Below are positions 1 to 14,606 of a stretch of DNA of 64,000 bases, piece by piece. The first letter of the stretch is position 1. The number at the start of each line of letters is the position of its first letter. The DNA is from Sphagnum compactum. Its lineage: Eukaryota > Bryophyta > Sphagnopsida > Sphagnales. The notes under the pieces were generated by a model. It ran no database searches, had not been told where the DNA came from, and was given only the letters and a program-made list of their open reading frames with translations. A program made the position numbers and the translations under genes. The DNA lies in contig OZ234494.1 of assembly GCA_965153455.1 (NCBI GenBank), positions 5,518,001-5,582,000 of the forward strand. The letters run 5' to 3'.

Positions 1-3000
1 ATAAATTAAGATGAGAGACTATTTGAATCCAATCACCAATGATTATAGCCAGCCAACCAAGAGCAACCATTTTGGTGCGCAATGTCCATTGGATCTTGTG
101 CAAATTTATTAGCCTTTGTTATTTTTCATCCAAAATATATCATAAGGGCTAATTGAGCTACTCTAATATTTTTACCTTTTTATATTTTGTTGTTAGCATT
201 TTACAATATTGTATCTTGAAAATTCTCAACTACCCTATGTTCTTTTCAGATTTTTCAAATCCAATGTAATCTGACAATTTTTGAAATTTCATGTGAACAT
301 TAGTATTGTGTGGTCTCATTTAGTGAAGTCTAGATGCATAAATTTGTTGCACTTTCATATAGTTTTTTTTTTAAAATTCTAGAAAATTATTCAGCGTGGT
401 TTGGAATTTTATGCACTTTCAACACTTCACCCTTAGAATTTCTCAAAAAATTAACATCTCATTTCTTAAATTAATTTAAGAAATGGCAAGAGCGTTGGGT
501 AGTAAGGATGTGAGTTTTGGTCACATCCACTGCCAATCACGTGGATCTTAGTATGGGGTGATCCTCAATGCATTGGATGTTGTTACGGGTATCTATAGGG
601 TCTCTATTTCCTCCTTCTTTAATCCCTAAACACCAATAAATCATATATGGTTTTTTAAAGAAATTTAAACAAGTCTTGATAGCGCATATTTAAGTGTTCA
701 TATTTTTTTCTTTATTGATTGGTTGCACAAGAAGAAAATCTCTCCAATTCGGTGTGCTAATGAGCCTCCAACTAACTAGCACCCACACTAGTACCATGGA
801 ACAAACCCAAAATCCATTTAAATTGCTTTAAAATATTACAAATCTCTTTTGTTTAGACTATAATAGGGTCTCTAAGTCTAATGTAAAAACAATTGGGCTT
901 AATATGGTCACAAAAAGGCCTTATCCAAAAAGGGGTAGTTACTAAAGTGAGTGTAGGTTCATCCTAGCATGCCAACCAAGCACATCAATGTAGATTTAAG
1001 AAGGGGGGGAGAGGTTTTGTAAAAAAAAAATCCCACACAACCATTTCCCCCACATGTGAAAAAGGTTGCCCAACAGCACCTAATCAATCTTCTCATCTTA
1101 ACCCCCCCCTAATGTTGTGTAGTAGGTGATGTTTAAACAATCCCACTTGTTGGAAAATAATGAACTAAGTGCTATTAATGAGCAACTATAGCCCAACATG
1201 ATTTATTTTTTCAAGGACCAAATTATGTGAATGTGCATTCATTGGAAATGTTCAATCCAATTCATTCAAACCAACCCCACATGAATTGAAATTTAAACAT
1301 GGGATAACTAAGATATATTCCTTTGTTCTGACATTTCATATATAAATATGTCACCATAAAAATGAAAATTATTTCAAAATGTGAAAAGACAATAAGTTTA
1401 GCTTTCACAAAAGAACACAACATGGTGATTGGATGAAACCCACAATTAATAAAGGGGGTCAATTTGAACAGTTTCATGACATGTGTGTAAAGTATACACC
1501 TCCAAAATGTGTTGCATTTAATTTTGTGTTTTATATTTTGATTTTCACAAATTTAATGTTATATAATCTATGAAAAATTAATTAAAAATATTAAATTCAA
1601 GGAATAATGGGTATATCTATGGTATATGTAGTACAATAAAAACTTATTTCAAGTTATCTTAAGTTTTGGTTTGAATTAGTCAACCAACAAACATTTCAAA
1701 TGAAAATTTTAAAAATGGCCCATTTCATAATTTTTGTCATCTTTCATTTAAAAATGATTGTTGTCAAAATTTTAATTTACCAAATATTTAAGGTCATTGC
1801 CCTAGAAAAAATCTATTTGTGATATGATAATAATCATTTTTTCCACATGGTTCACAAACTTATTTCAATCATACAACATCGCAATGTAAGTATATATTGC
1901 AAATTTCATAAAAATTAAAAAACATTTCAATCATTTTTTGCATTTTTTAAAACATTGTGATGTACATTTTCTTTGTGCATATAAATTTTAACATCACATC
2001 ATATGAAATTAAAAAAGTATAGGTTCTTTGGCATTTAACTTACCATAATATGCAAAAACATTGTGAAAATTCTTCATGATAATGACATGATTGAAATTCA
2101 AATATGATACCCTTGAAAAACAATACAATGTGACAACAATCTTGGCTCCCCCATAGTGTGCTTTCACCCATATTGAAGGTTAAAATTAACCTTCACATAC
2201 ACATTCATTCAACAATACATGTAGGCAACTAATTCAATGACAACTCAAGTTCATGAAAAAAAATGGCAAAACTAGAATTCTTTCCAATTTATTTTGAACA
2301 CAATTCCCCAAGTTATAATAGTTAATTAAAAATTGTCATTTACTCTAAATAGTACAAGAATCACCACGTGTGATAGGAAAATGAATTACCAAACATCTTT
2401 TTATTTTATTAAATCACATGAAATCATGATAAAGTAAACAAAAAGGTAAATCTTGCAATGCAAATCAAATTGGGGTTTTCTATTAATATGCATTAGAAGC
2501 CATTAATGAAGCCAAATACATAAGTTTTTTTATTACACCCATAGGTATTCATTTTCAAATTTGAATGCTTGTAATTGTGATATATGCATATTTATAAGGT
2601 AATGTATTTGGCCTTAATTGTTGTGGACTTTTTATAAGTAGACCATTCATATTCATAAATAGTAAAGACATCATTACACATTAAATATGTAAATTATCAT
2701 GTGCCATCAATCGAATCATGTAACACATCCACCCTTTTTTCTTTAAATAGAATTTGAATTAATGAAGACTAAAGTAAGCAATAATTAAGATAATTATTTT
2801 TCTAATCCTATAATTTCAAAGTTAGTCAATTAGTCATGTACTATTTGACATTGTCCCATGATGCACTAGAAGGTTACTTTATTATATAAGCATATTCATA
2901 ATGCACTGAGATTAAATACACATATATGACATGTTGTTTTGTAGGAATTTATTTGACAATGATACATAACAATTTCTCAATCCCATTTTAATATCTTCAT

Positions 3001-3360
3001 ATCATCATATAATTATACATTTTGTTTTATTTCATGTTATAAATGAAAAATTTGAATTGAAATTGCATGCCCCTAGATGCGATATTAGTTCCTGTGAAAG
3101 ATTTCACTTATTTACAAGTGAAATGTATCATTCACAAGTACATAATATTCATGTTTTGTTGGTATGTGTAATGTGAAATGTGTTGTTGTGTTCAAGTGAA
3201 ATATTGTTTATATCATTTTGACTAAAATGGCATCTTAGTCATATTCAGTCATAAAATACATCATATTTTGTTTTAACAACATCTAGCATATGGGGGTGAT
3301 TCAATATTAGTGATTTTGTGTGATTTTTTGCAAACTTTCAATCTATTGTGACCGGACAGG
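1..3360. other. AT-rich intergenic DNA, no gene seen
   Basis: The stretch is AT-rich with many A/T runs and stop codons in all frames. I see no coding pattern, no transposase or reverse transcriptase motif and no RNA gene. The only open frame of note (near 1.3-1.5 kb, minus) is low-complexity and looks like chance. Confidence 0.7.
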
Positions 3361-4450
3361 AAGTCACTTGGAATCTCTCTAATGTGAACACTACTTCGTT
3401 TTAGGGTTCAGGTTTTGTCTTGCGCGACCATCAACTTTCTTTATGTAGGCGGCGAAGTTTATATCATCACTGTTTATTAGTGGTTGTGAGTAGGAAACTT
3501 TGATGTTTGTGTGTTATGTGAAACAGGTTTGCAGCAAACGATGGGTGGCCAAGGGCGTTGCAAGCATGCACAGGAGACGGGAGGTAGGATGCGGTTGGAC
3601 GAATATAAAAAGAGGAGTGTAAGGGCAAAGAAGGATAGGTCTGTTTTTGTTGAAATTGTTGCAATTTGAGTAGAAGTAAGAGCTTGCAGAAATCTATAGT
3701 CGCTGTTTTGATTTCCGCTATGCCAATGACTATATCATGGCAGGCTCTGTGTTCTTGTTAGAGTTAAGGCTTATAAGGGGTTGATGCTAAAGGCTGATGA
3801 CACCTAAAAGAGGTCTGAGCTGTAGAACTAGGAGCATGTAGAGAAGTGCATATGTAGGGGACTTTGGTGGAAGCTTTCCTGAAATCCAGTGGGTAGTACA
3901 TACACCTGAATGGGAGCTAGAAACCTTAGTGGGTATCCTTGGGCTGGATAGAATGTGGGTGAGAGAGGAACAGGATGGGGGAGATTATAATAAGTATCCA
4001 TAGATCCATATTTCGCACAAAATTTTGTTTTCTTGAGTAGTTGCAAGCCTTGTTCAATTGTGGATTTGTACCCATAAGTCGATTTATTTCTAAAGGCTAG
4101 ACCAAGCATTTCTTTGCATTATCTCATGTGGTAGGGGGATGGATTAGCAGCTCATAATAGACCAACTGAACATTGAGAACGCTAACCTCAAGCCAGACCC
4201 TATTAACTCATGCACTCACAATATGAGAATTTGTTCCAAGCAACAATTGAGGACTACTATTGTAGCAATTTAGGAGAGGCTAATAGATGTGTATAGTTTG
4301 AAAATTCTCATGGTATGGAGAATCATGTACTGTAGGACTATAGAACCGAGGTGTTGTGACACTGCCTGATTGGCAAGAGATGTGTTGTAGACATTGTAAC
4401 CAGAGTAAAGATTTGTAATCAGGAGATGGTTTGTGTATCCTTTTCTTTTT
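3360..4450. other. Less AT-rich island of unknown nature
   Basis: Base composition changes sharply here from AT-rich to mixed. The island contains a TATA-like ATATAAAAAG near 3602 but only short open frames. It could be a decayed solo LTR or a noncoding transcript. I found no matching second LTR, primer-binding site or integrase/RT fragment, so the nature stays open. Confidence 0.3.
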
Positions 4451-7400
4451 TGGTTACACTACAGCTTGATTTGACCTATACAAAGGATCAAAATGTACTT
4501 GAGGAAGGAACAATATTGCTAAAAATACATTTCATGAATGGAGAAAAAAATTATTAAATCTTTTTCAGTAAAAAATATATTTTTGTATAATGTTTCCACT
4601 TTTATTGATAAAATCAGCTCATTTTTTCATCTTTCAATTGAAATCTTGTCTCAAACTATATTAACAAATTTATTTCACTATTTGTACTTCAACATCATCA
4701 TGATTTATTTTTTATGAGCAAGATTGAAAATATTGGAAAAATTACTTTGGGGTACCTCTACACCAACATGAACCAACTTTGCACATGTGACCAAAATGGA
4801 ACAGACTACTTTTGATTGCTTAAAAATCAGTTGGAGTTCTTGCTAAGATGATGTGATAGACTACAATTGGTTACATAAGGTGATCAATTCAAAATCTGTA
4901 ATATTTACAATGACTGAAAATACTCCTTTTTTTAATCATGACATCGTATTATTTTGTCAAGGTGTGGATAATTATTGTACATGGTTTTATCATTTTGAAA
5001 GCATTTCAAGTCATTTTTTAGATTAAAAAATAGTGAAAACACTAGTTACAATTAACATTGGTTAATGCTTATGTGTATTTTTTAATATTCTATATTCATT
5101 AGATTCAATCCAAATTATTTCATGTGTTTTGATAATATATTAGAAAGGACATGTGTTTATAGATATTTTAAGGACTTGCAACATTAGAAAAATTTTGACA
5201 TTAAAAAATGAAAAACCAAGCATTGGAATTACACACATTTTGGCTCTTATTAATGTGGTTGCACCTCAGGTTGATAACATTTTGTGGATCATAGGTTATG
5301 TCAAAAAATTATTTAGCAAAAAGACAAATAAACAAAAAACCAAACATGGGCATGAAGTTTTAATGAAAAACATCCAAATGGTCAAAACTTCAAAAGACAA
5401 ATTGATTATACATGCGTGGTTAAAATAAGGTGTTAATGTTTTAGTTCTATGATGAGAATAATCCACCAATATCCTAAGGATCAAAGAATTGCAAGTCCAC
5501 AAATAATAAAAATCACAATATCCATAAAATGTGTAATCTAGCATATTTACAAATTTCAACCCCTAGTAGTTGGAGACTATATGAAAAATTTGAGGTTGAA
5601 ATGTCGAACTTTTTTAGTACACAAGTCATAAATGTCACAAATTTTAAAAACTTGAAATTCTTAATCAAATAAAAAAACAGGGGGGCCATGTCTAAACATT
5701 TTTTAGAGAAATACTTTGCTAACATGTTACAAATGAAGGACCAGTAATTCATCAAGTTGAAAAATACCACAAGAAGTGATTGATTCATTGTTTTCTAGTG
5801 GTAGTTATATGAAATTACCAATAAAAATAATCAACTTCAAGAAACCACAAAAGGTCATTCAAATCAAATTTTAGAATAGAATAGGTCCATGATGTTTCTT
5901 AAAGCAATTATAATGAAGTGTTATCAATTCTTTAATCTTCTTGAATTTGGAAACAACATTTGGAACTTTGGAAGTCCAAAGTGTTCTAGAAAACATAAAT
6001 GATTTGTTCAAAAGGTTATAAATAACATCACTATCTATTTATATATTGAAATTATTTTGGCATTAATATTTTTGTCAAGTTGCTAGTGATCAAGTCTTAT
6101 AACATTTAGGTTTCCAAAACTTAAATGGCGTTTAAGTTTATGGTAAGCATGTTGTCACTAAATTGGCCATTTCAAAAATAACCACAAACACAACAATTGT
6201 GAGTCAATGAATAGGTGACTTCTCATATCAAAATAAATTTCATATCATGATTCATAACCTCATGTTACAACATTACAAGTTTTGTTGTAGGTGATTTTTA
6301 TTTTTTTTTAGTAAAATGAAATCAACAAAACTACTTTTCTTTGTTTTGATGTAATGAAATTAAACATCATTGACTTTCTTTGTTTTGGTGTAGGAATCTT
6401 AGCTCCATAACATAACTTACAAGGCAAATTGTCAAAGCCACAACCACCATCTCTTAAGCATGTAGAAATAGAAAATTGAAAGGCAAATTAACATTGACAA
6501 AAAATAAAAAATCTTTTGTGAGCACCTTTAGTGTTCAAGTTTGGGCTTGTTAATTTTCTTATCCTAGGATCAAATCCCCTATGGACCCTACCCACTATAG
6601 TAGCGAAGTATATGTTAACACAAAAACTAAAGTTAGAACAAAACATATGAAAACTTGTAGCAATGAGTAATTACAACACAAAATCCATTGCAATCAAAAC
6701 CCTATAACCAAATTCAAGCTATAGCTTTAAGCATTTATTTCATGAACCTTCTTCACATTCCACATTCTAATTGTAACATCTTTAATTGATACAACTTAAT
6801 GGTAAAATGTTTTTGTGTGAACATCCTTAAATAGCTATATCCACTTGTGTTGTCAACCTATTTCTCAACTTACTTTTCACAAAATTCAAAGTTCATGAAA
6901 ACAACTCTCATCTTTTGCATTGCCTAACACCATAACCATTGACAATTTTATCAACATAAGCCAATATAATAATCAATGTGCAATGAGTGGTTGTTAAATA
7001 ACATGCACCACATCCTAATACATGGATTACAATTATGAGGTAGCTTCATAACAATGAGGCCATTATTATGCATTGTTATCATAAAGAAAAAAAATTACTA
7101 GTCTAACAATTTTTCATTAATGATGGGTTGGATGGAAACTAATTGGTTCAAATCAACATGAGGGTGGAAATCCTTTAAGGTGTACCACACAAGACGAAAA
7201 GGGCTTAATCCTTACTGCAATATTTTTTTACCCTATATTTTGATCCCCAAAAAAAATAATGACTCAAAAGTTGTCAAATTTTTCAAAAGGACTATTTTTA
7301 GACTATTACAATTTTAGATTCCATCATAATCATCCATAAATGTGTCTTTACATGGTAAAAAAGGATTAGGTAAAAAAGACAGAAAAGGATGACATTGTGA

Positions 7401-7859
7401 TAAGATTTTGGTACACCTTAAAGAATTTGCACCCTTGAAAACATACTAATTATAGTCCAAGCAAACATACTAAATGTGAATTAATTGGTTGAAATTTATA
7501 ATTCAAATTTGGTTGTTTTCAAATGTAGTTTTTACTATTTGGATCATTTTCTTGGAATTTTTGAAATAAAGGGGTAATAACTTTTCAAGAATTCAAAAAA
7601 CAATTAATACTGAAGTTGCCCATGCATTATGATAATTTTAATTTAACAAAATAATTTTAAAATACTAGTTTTAAAAAGAAATTGTCCATGATATTTTGAT
7701 ATGTAAGGAGATTACCATATTGAACAATCTTTTCCATGAAAATTTTCAATTTTTCAAAAAAAATCATGATGTTCATACTATATGATAAATAAATATTTGA
7801 TGGTACATTATATTATGATAATGTTGATAATTACGATCTTTTTAAGCTATGAAATGTTT

Positions 7860-8640
7860 TGGGTAAAATCACATTAAGGTTACCCCATTTTTTAAAAATG
7901 TCGTGAAATGTTAAAAGTAATTATAATATATGCACGTATTTTTGTGACATATAGTTTTATGCGAACATTTTAAATTTTTCCATCCAATCCAATGGTCAAA
8001 TGTAAACAAATGGTCAAAACATAAAGTGATTTACAACCACTTTAATTTTGATCCAGTGGTCAAGATTTAAAATAGTGGTATATACAATATGTACATTGTA
8101 TATCACATATGATTTGGAATTGTTTTGTGTCACCAAGACACCCATATTTTTGGTTCCATGCCATGTTCATAAACAAAAGTTGAATGAAAAAAAAACATAA
8201 TACCCCTTCCATATATGAACTATTCTTTCATTTTAGGGTGGTTTTGTAAAGAAAAATAAAATCATAATTCTTTTATAGCTTACATACAAGAAAAAAAAAC
8301 ATGTATGGTGAATAACATACATTAAGAATATTTGAATGACTTGTCAACATCAATGAAATTTGGTAGTTTGTACCAATTTCATTTAGGGTGAAAACACATT
8401 AAGGGTAAACCAATTTTTACCAAAAAAATTACGTATAACAAATATTGTTGTATGGAGTAAGTTGAAATCTTGATGGTATCCTTTGGATATCTCAAACACA
8501 AGCAAAATATTTAAAAATTTACATGGCAACATTTTGAAACTTAAAGTTCACTTTGAATCAAAATTAATTTTGATCCAATGGTTAAATGAAAAGGATTGAA
8601 TAAAATCAATGTACATAAAACATGTAATTTACATTTTTTT
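7860..8640. repeat. Diverged direct duplication, about 525-bp spacing
   Basis: Similar phrases recur in the same order: a 'gggtaaaatcacattaagg' type phrase near 7860 and near 8385, followed in both by a 'gatccaatggt(c/t)aa' phrase (near 8050 and 8570) and AT-rich text. The copies are heavily diverged, so this is an old duplication rather than a recent tandem array. Confidence 0.4.
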
Positions 8641-8879
8641 GACAACCATAAGGTCTCATGTTTGTAATTCATAAAACATTACCAAAAAAAAGAACAGAAA
8701 AACATAATGCAATGCCCAATTATAAAATCTCCTCTTCTTTCATATGGTAGTGATTTTTTTCTTTAAAATAAGATATTTTTATGCATTTATTGCTAAAAAA
8801 AATTAAAAGACACTTTTTTTGAATGAAATTTCTCCAAAAACTTTAAGCTTTTAAATGGTCCTAAATATAGTTTATGTAT

Positions 8880-9490
8880 ATCAATATCATGCACCATTAA
8901 AAAATTCACCCAAAAATTCCACCCACAACTTTAATTTTGAAGTGTATATGCAATTTTTCAAACTTTGTGACGAGTATAATTTTGTTACACATGTACTCCA
9001 TATGTTGAAGTTTTTCAATGTTTGTTGAATTTAAAAAAATAATTGACTAGCATAATCCTAAAGTTAATCAAATATATTTAGAACAATAACAAATAATCCA
9101 AGATGTGATGTCTATAAGTTCCCAAAAAATTAATGTAGATTACATTTGTGACTACAATTTTGAGGGGCTAGTGTGTTTTCAACTTTCACCACCCAAAGTT
9201 TCATCGCAAAAATACCACTTACAACCCCACTTTTGAAATATATTTCTAATTTTTCATATTTTGTGATGTATGTAACTTTGTGATAAATATAGATTTTTAA
9301 ATCTTGAACATTTAGTAAAAACTTTCAGAAATGGTTAGCCCAAGTTCCAACGTAATCAAATCTCCTCAAAATCCATAAGAATAATTCAATTTGTGAAAGT
9401 GCACTTCAAAACAAATTTCAAATGTTGCAAAACAACGTTTGTGACTACAATTTTTGGGGACCTTAGTGTGCTTTTACCCTTTCCCATTGA
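8880..9490. repeat. Diverged tandem duplication, about 290-bp unit
   Basis: Two blocks share order and phrasing. Each has 'acccacaact/cttacaacccc' then 'ttttgaa' then 'tttgtgay', and each closes with 'gtgactacaattttkrggg' followed by 'tagtgtg'. These closing phrases lie near 9150 and 9441. A weaker third echo of the closing phrase occurs near 9860. Confidence 0.45.
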
Positions 9491-10699
9491 AGAAGTAGTT
9501 GGTTTAAACATTGATTTTATCATTTTACAAAAATAAAGTGAAAATTTAAAATTAATGGAAAAGGTTAACTACTATTAAACAAGTTGTTTTAAGCAACATT
9601 TATAAAACTATTAGTGTAAGATTATATAAAGACATAATTTTTCATCAATCGCATATTCATGGCTTATATAACTTGTATTATTTTTAAGAACCAAATTAAG
9701 GATATGCGATATAAAAAAAATTCAAAGTGAGTGAAATTTTATGTAGTACTACTTTTGATATTATATGTACTACTTTTGGGACAAGTTGTGCACACCATAC
9801 CATGGAAACATGTTTTTTACATGTTTTAAACTAGTCACAAATGGAGTGGGTTGTGTTATTGTGACTACACTTTTTCAAGATCAAATATGCTAAAAATGTG
9901 TGTTTTTTTATTGTTAAACCCAAAAGGGTGGTTGTAAGGTAGGGTGGGTCAGTTTTTGCATTACAATCCAATTTTTTGCAGAGTGGAGTGCATTTACATG
10001 CTATTAACAATAATTTTTCAAATTTGTAGCTAGATTTAGATTGTCAACTTGAAGAAGAAGACATCTATGAAAAGTTAAAAAATATTGCAACATATATGCA
10101 CGAAATATATAATAATGGACTTTTGAAGTTAAAAAATATGGATTAGTTTGTTGTTTGTGCTTTTATATACATGCATTTTTTTGTATGAATTTTATTTGGG
10201 AAATATTATAAAGACTCAATATATGATATGTTAAAACAAAAAATCATATGTGCAAAATAATTGCTAAAAAAAAATTAACCAAAAAAAGTTATGGACATTT
10301 GAATGGCTTGAAATGAGCCATATTTTCATAAGTTCATATCATAATCATTTTTGGGTGGATTTCAATTTTTTTTAACATGTACTTAAAAAAAAAGTTTAAA
10401 ATGACTTATTTTCATATGGGCTTTTTAGTTCATCAACCACTATGTAATTCCCCACTAAATTAATGATATCAAAACAGACTTCCATTCAACACTACTGTAT
10501 AAACTTTTAGCGAGTGGAGCATTTGCCAAAAATGAGCCAACTTAGAGTGCATATACCCAAAATTGTGAGTAGGTAACGCTCATGTGACATTCATGATATC
10601 TTTTGCAAAAAAATTCCTCTCCAATTTCTTAATGAGACCCAAAATAACAATTATACATTTTTCACATCTTGAACTATATTCAATTACTCAACCTTAAAT

Positions 10700-12645
10700 A
10701 TTACATTGAAAATCAGTGTTAGTGGATCATGATCTGACTTGTGTGTACTATGATAGTATACGCAAAAAGAGAAAGTTATGATGCATACTAGAGAACAAAA
10801 TTAGAATTAACAACCCAACTCATACATTCAAAACATTCAATTGCAATATGATGTTTAGAATGTGCAAAAACCCTTAGGCACCAAAACATATTAACTTTCC
10901 CCATATGTAACTCGAAAACCTTACCATATATTGTAGCTCAAAGGCATTCACAATAAGCTTCACAAAGTTACCTATAGAAACAAAGGCCATTCACAGTTTG
11001 CTACAAGGTTAGTCAAATGAGTCCATTTGTTTCCAACATTATACCACAAACAAATGCATATTTACCCACATTTGATAATTGATAGTTGTGATTACATCAC
11101 AATTCATAATAATACATTAGGCCTTTCACATTATCACACATGTGGATTGCATAACCACTTCATGCCATACTCCACCCAAAAGAATTTGATCAATGTTCTT
11201 TCGAAGTATTGTTGTGCATTTTAATAAAGTTAAATAAGTCTCTCATGTCCCTAAAGTCTATCATTGGTTGCCTTTGCTTTAGGAGATGGAAGATGGCCAC
11301 AAATTGCACAAAGTTTCATTTTCACCCAAGTTAAACCCCAATAGCATTTTGTTGAATCACATATATTCCCTCTCATGCATGTTCACAAACTTTCTTTCTC
11401 ATTTTTAACATGCTTCAATTTATTATAATTCATATAGTATTCCCCCACAAACACCCCTTAAGATGACCACATTTGGCTTTTCAACAACCAAGATGATTTT
11501 GCAAGCCATCAAATTTTTGAACAAACAACTTACCATGATGTTTTAAAACAATATAAATTTTGCATATTACCATACTCGACCTAACATTTTACCCCACCAC
11601 AATTTAAACCCATGGCAACATTGGTTGTCTTGGAAAATCAATTTAACTCCCATCTTTTTTTTGAACTCTTTTAAGTGTAGGACCGCTTGGACATAGAGTT
11701 GTCATAAAGTGATCTCTTTCCCTATAAGCACATGAGATACTAGAAAACTCTAAATACAAATTTTAAACCCATAACATTCAAATATTTAGTTGCTGGATTA
11801 GGCAATGAAACAAAGCCAAATGATGATGCATTCAAATTAGGACATGTTTTAGGACCTAGTGGGGTAGAATTGTGAACTCTAAAAAATCATCAAACTTATG
11901 CACATTCTAAACAAATCTTCAAGCAAGGCAACACATTAACAACATGAATATTTCAAAATTGCTCAAACAAACAAACATATTAACAAGTTGGCAACTTACT
12001 TGGGCTGCAAGAGAAGTTGTCGTTGCAACATTGTTATGTATGAGTATAAACTCAAGTTTCAGTAATTTGATCCTCTTAGCAATTGCAAACTCTACAAATT
12101 CAATTCAAGATCATCAAGCTTGAAAGCTTGTAAGAACATTGCACATTGGATATTGGGTGTCAAGATTCAACATGTTTCAACACAAATCACTTAGGAGATC
12201 CAAAATTGAAGTGCCATAAAACTTTCAATGCATATAACGAATGTAGATGTGTCTACCATGAACCCAAGTGAAAACGGCAACTAAGTTGCCACCAAGGTCA
12301 ATGGAGGCCACGCCAATAGTGACCATTGCAAATGGGGTGTTGTTGAGAGTGAAATGAAGTAAACCCCCCAAAGTGGCATCCATTGGATTTACATGATCAC
12401 CATTCCTTGCACCATTTCACATCCATTGATCAAACATGTAACCCTAATAAATAGTGAACTATTGAATTTAGGCGATTTCAGCAAAAACAAATCCACCCTA
12501 AACTAGTGCAGGCTGGTGAGAAGAGCCTTTTCCATGTTGAAATTTTGTACAAGAGAAAAGGCTGAGTGACATGGAAGCACCCTATAAAGAATATACATGT
12601 TAAACAAATTTGGAGGCCTTATTGGTTGGGGGGTCATGGGTTTAT
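10700..12645. other. Intergenic DNA, no gene recognised
   Basis: The sequence is somewhat richer in C on the plus strand than the flanks. I translated parts of the minus strand looking for retroelement domains and found no recognisable motif. It may be a very old transposon remnant. Confidence 0.4.
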
Positions 12646-12655
12646 GGGTCATTGC

Positions 12656-12877
12656 TAGTGTTGGACTATTCTCTCTTTTTCAAAGAAAGAATTAGTGGGT
12701 AAGGGTGAGATGCGAACCCTTGACCCCACGGTTCTCAAAAAAATCAAAGAACCGGGTCACAGAACCTACCTTGAGATGCCGGTTCTTTGCCAGAAAATAG
12801 TTCTTAATTCTTTGAACATTAAAAAAAACCTGGAACCAGAGGTTAACACCAGAGTCAGAGAATTGCACAAAACACTG
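12656..12877. mobile_element. hAT-like MITE with target-site duplication
   Basis: The left end reads TAGTGTTGGAC and the right end is the inverted AAAACACTG, matching the CAGTGTTGG-type termini seen at other loci in this window. Immediate flanks are the near-identical direct repeats GGGTCATTGC (12646-12655) and GGGTCATTAC (12877-12886), consistent with the roughly 8-bp target duplication expected of hAT elements; one terminal G is shared between element and repeat. The interior is rich in GGTTCT/AGAACC blocks, and on the minus strand contains GGGTTCGCATC, which resembles a tRNA box B. It encodes no transposase. A diverged copy lies at 32.04-32.24 kb. Confidence 0.7.
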
Positions 12878-14606
12878 GGTCATTACATCACCATGGTCTA
12901 TAGATGGTAGTGGAACCCATTAGTTAGTCATATACAATAGATTAATGCATCAGTCCTACCCCCAACCTTGTCCTGCTGTGCCTGTTCCCTGTGACTAAAT
13001 GCGTAGGTGCAGATTTGAAGCATGTGTCCAGCAAACCCTTTTTCTTCACCTGCAACCAAAACAAACCTGCCTGCAGCAAGCCACCCACCAACATGCTTTC
13101 TTTTGCTATGCGTAAATTAAAAATGTTGCTTTGGAATAAATGTTCTCAAGCTGCCCAGAGTGGGTTTTTCCTCAAGCCCATTTTGTTTACAAATATTAGA
13201 CCCAAAAGATTGGTTTTGGTTTTCCAGTGTTTTTCTTTTTTATTGGAAATTTTTTTGCCAAAAGAGAAATTCAAATTCAAAAGTAAGTGATTATGTAGGT
13301 TTTCAATCGCCATAATTGAATTCAAGAAATATTTTAAAGTAAAATTGCCAGATTTGTATATTGGGTTTTCAGTCTGTAGCCAAATATACAAGGATGATTA
13401 AAGTTTTGTGCTTCATATATGGACTTTTGCAAATGCATTTTATTCAAATGCCACAAATGTATGGCAAAATCATCAATGTAAATTGTTAACTGATTTGGCT
13501 AAATCTTCTTATGGATCATTCCCACTATTTCTACATAGGAACGAACCTATGGAAGATGGTGGCCACTTTTGGTGAAGACAAAAATTCCAACAAAAGCCAC
13601 TGCCAAGTACATAGTTTTTTGGAACTGCAATGTTTAGCATTGAGAGAGCGAATGCAGTCAGTTTGTAGTTTGTACTCATGTAAATATGAAACCGTGCAAG
13701 TTCAAGTTGTGCATGATACATCACGGACACCACCCACGAGTAATAAATGTGTCCAACTTCTCATCACACATGGGATAGCATGGCAGAGGGAGGAAGGAGG
13801 AGGAGGAGGAGGGTACACAAACACACCACTTGATAAATTATATCACAGTCTAGTCTTTTCCCACACTTAAGACATCTTGTAGTTTGTGTTTCATGGGTAG
13901 GTTTGAGGAATCATTTTTTTTCCCATCCAGCAGTGGGGGCAGAGAGGGGAGGCTTGGAAACATATTCACAGCTTGTTGACTTGAGGGATCAGTTGTAGGT
14001 GGTGGTTTTGGGTTCAAGACCTGCCTTGAGAGAGGAACTCTGTGGAATTCCAAGGGGTCATGGTAGGTGTCTCATTTTCTAGAACTACAAAAATAGTGTA
14101 GCTGCAGTATGGACTATGGACTCTATAATCTCAACATTTGCTTCAGAATCCAAACTTGTGGGCTAATTTCTCTTGCATGCATTAGTTTGCTAATTTTTCC
14201 CATATTTTGGCGCTGTCACTTTTGTTCATAGTATTTTATTTTGTTGGGCATTGATCTCAATTAGGTAGTGTTTGTTTGCAGTTTTCTTTTCAAATTTTGC
14301 AATGTTTTTTTGTTCACACATGCATATTAGTACATTTGACCAATTGGAATGCAGGTGATGAATAAATGTTGTCGGTGTCCAGGTTTAATTTTCAAGAGCT
14401 TTTGAAGCACAAGGCTACCCAATTCTGTGTAGTCCCAGTATAGATGGGCAGTAGACACACAGCAGGGAGGATTAAAGCATTAAAATCTGGGGTCAAAATT
14501 GCAGGTTCTATTGCACTGCATTTTTGTTAAAACCAGCTTGCTCCCATCTTAATAAATATGATTAGAATTCAAATATTACCAACTTTTGCAGGTGCCAGAT
14601 GTTGGG
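12878..14606. other. Upstream region and probable leader of the NPF gene
   Basis: The region is of mixed composition, with a GGA-rich microsatellite near 13790-13812. No independent gene is recognised. A good acceptor, TTTTGCAG, ends at 14591 just before the NPF start, suggesting that the 5' untranslated leader contains an intron; the upstream leader exon was not located. Confidence 0.4.

Larger units (their letters stand above)
4450..10700. other. AT-rich intergenic DNA with old internal duplications
   Basis: No gene is seen. The sequence is AT-rich and repeats itself loosely, for example in the blocks near 7.86-8.64 kb and 8.88-9.49 kb listed separately. Frames of up to about 90 codons at 5.15-5.8 kb are Lys/Ile/Phe/Asn-rich and overlap on both strands, as expected by chance in AT-rich DNA. 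Confidence 0.6.

Noticed and set aside
3360-4450. Solo LTR of a Copia or Gypsy element
   Set aside because: Composition and a TATA-like site fit, but no TG/CA ends with target duplication, second LTR or internal domains could be identified.
12692-12883. Protein-coding gene or tRNA at the GGGTTCGCATC motif
   Set aside because: The motif alone resembles box B; no matching box A or cloverleaf is present, and the locus lies inside the MITE.
13511-13870. 119-codon ATG frame upstream of the NPF gene
   Set aside because: No recognisable domain; the Gly run comes from a GGA microsatellite; the frame overlaps others on the opposite strand and lies in a probable leader/promoter region.
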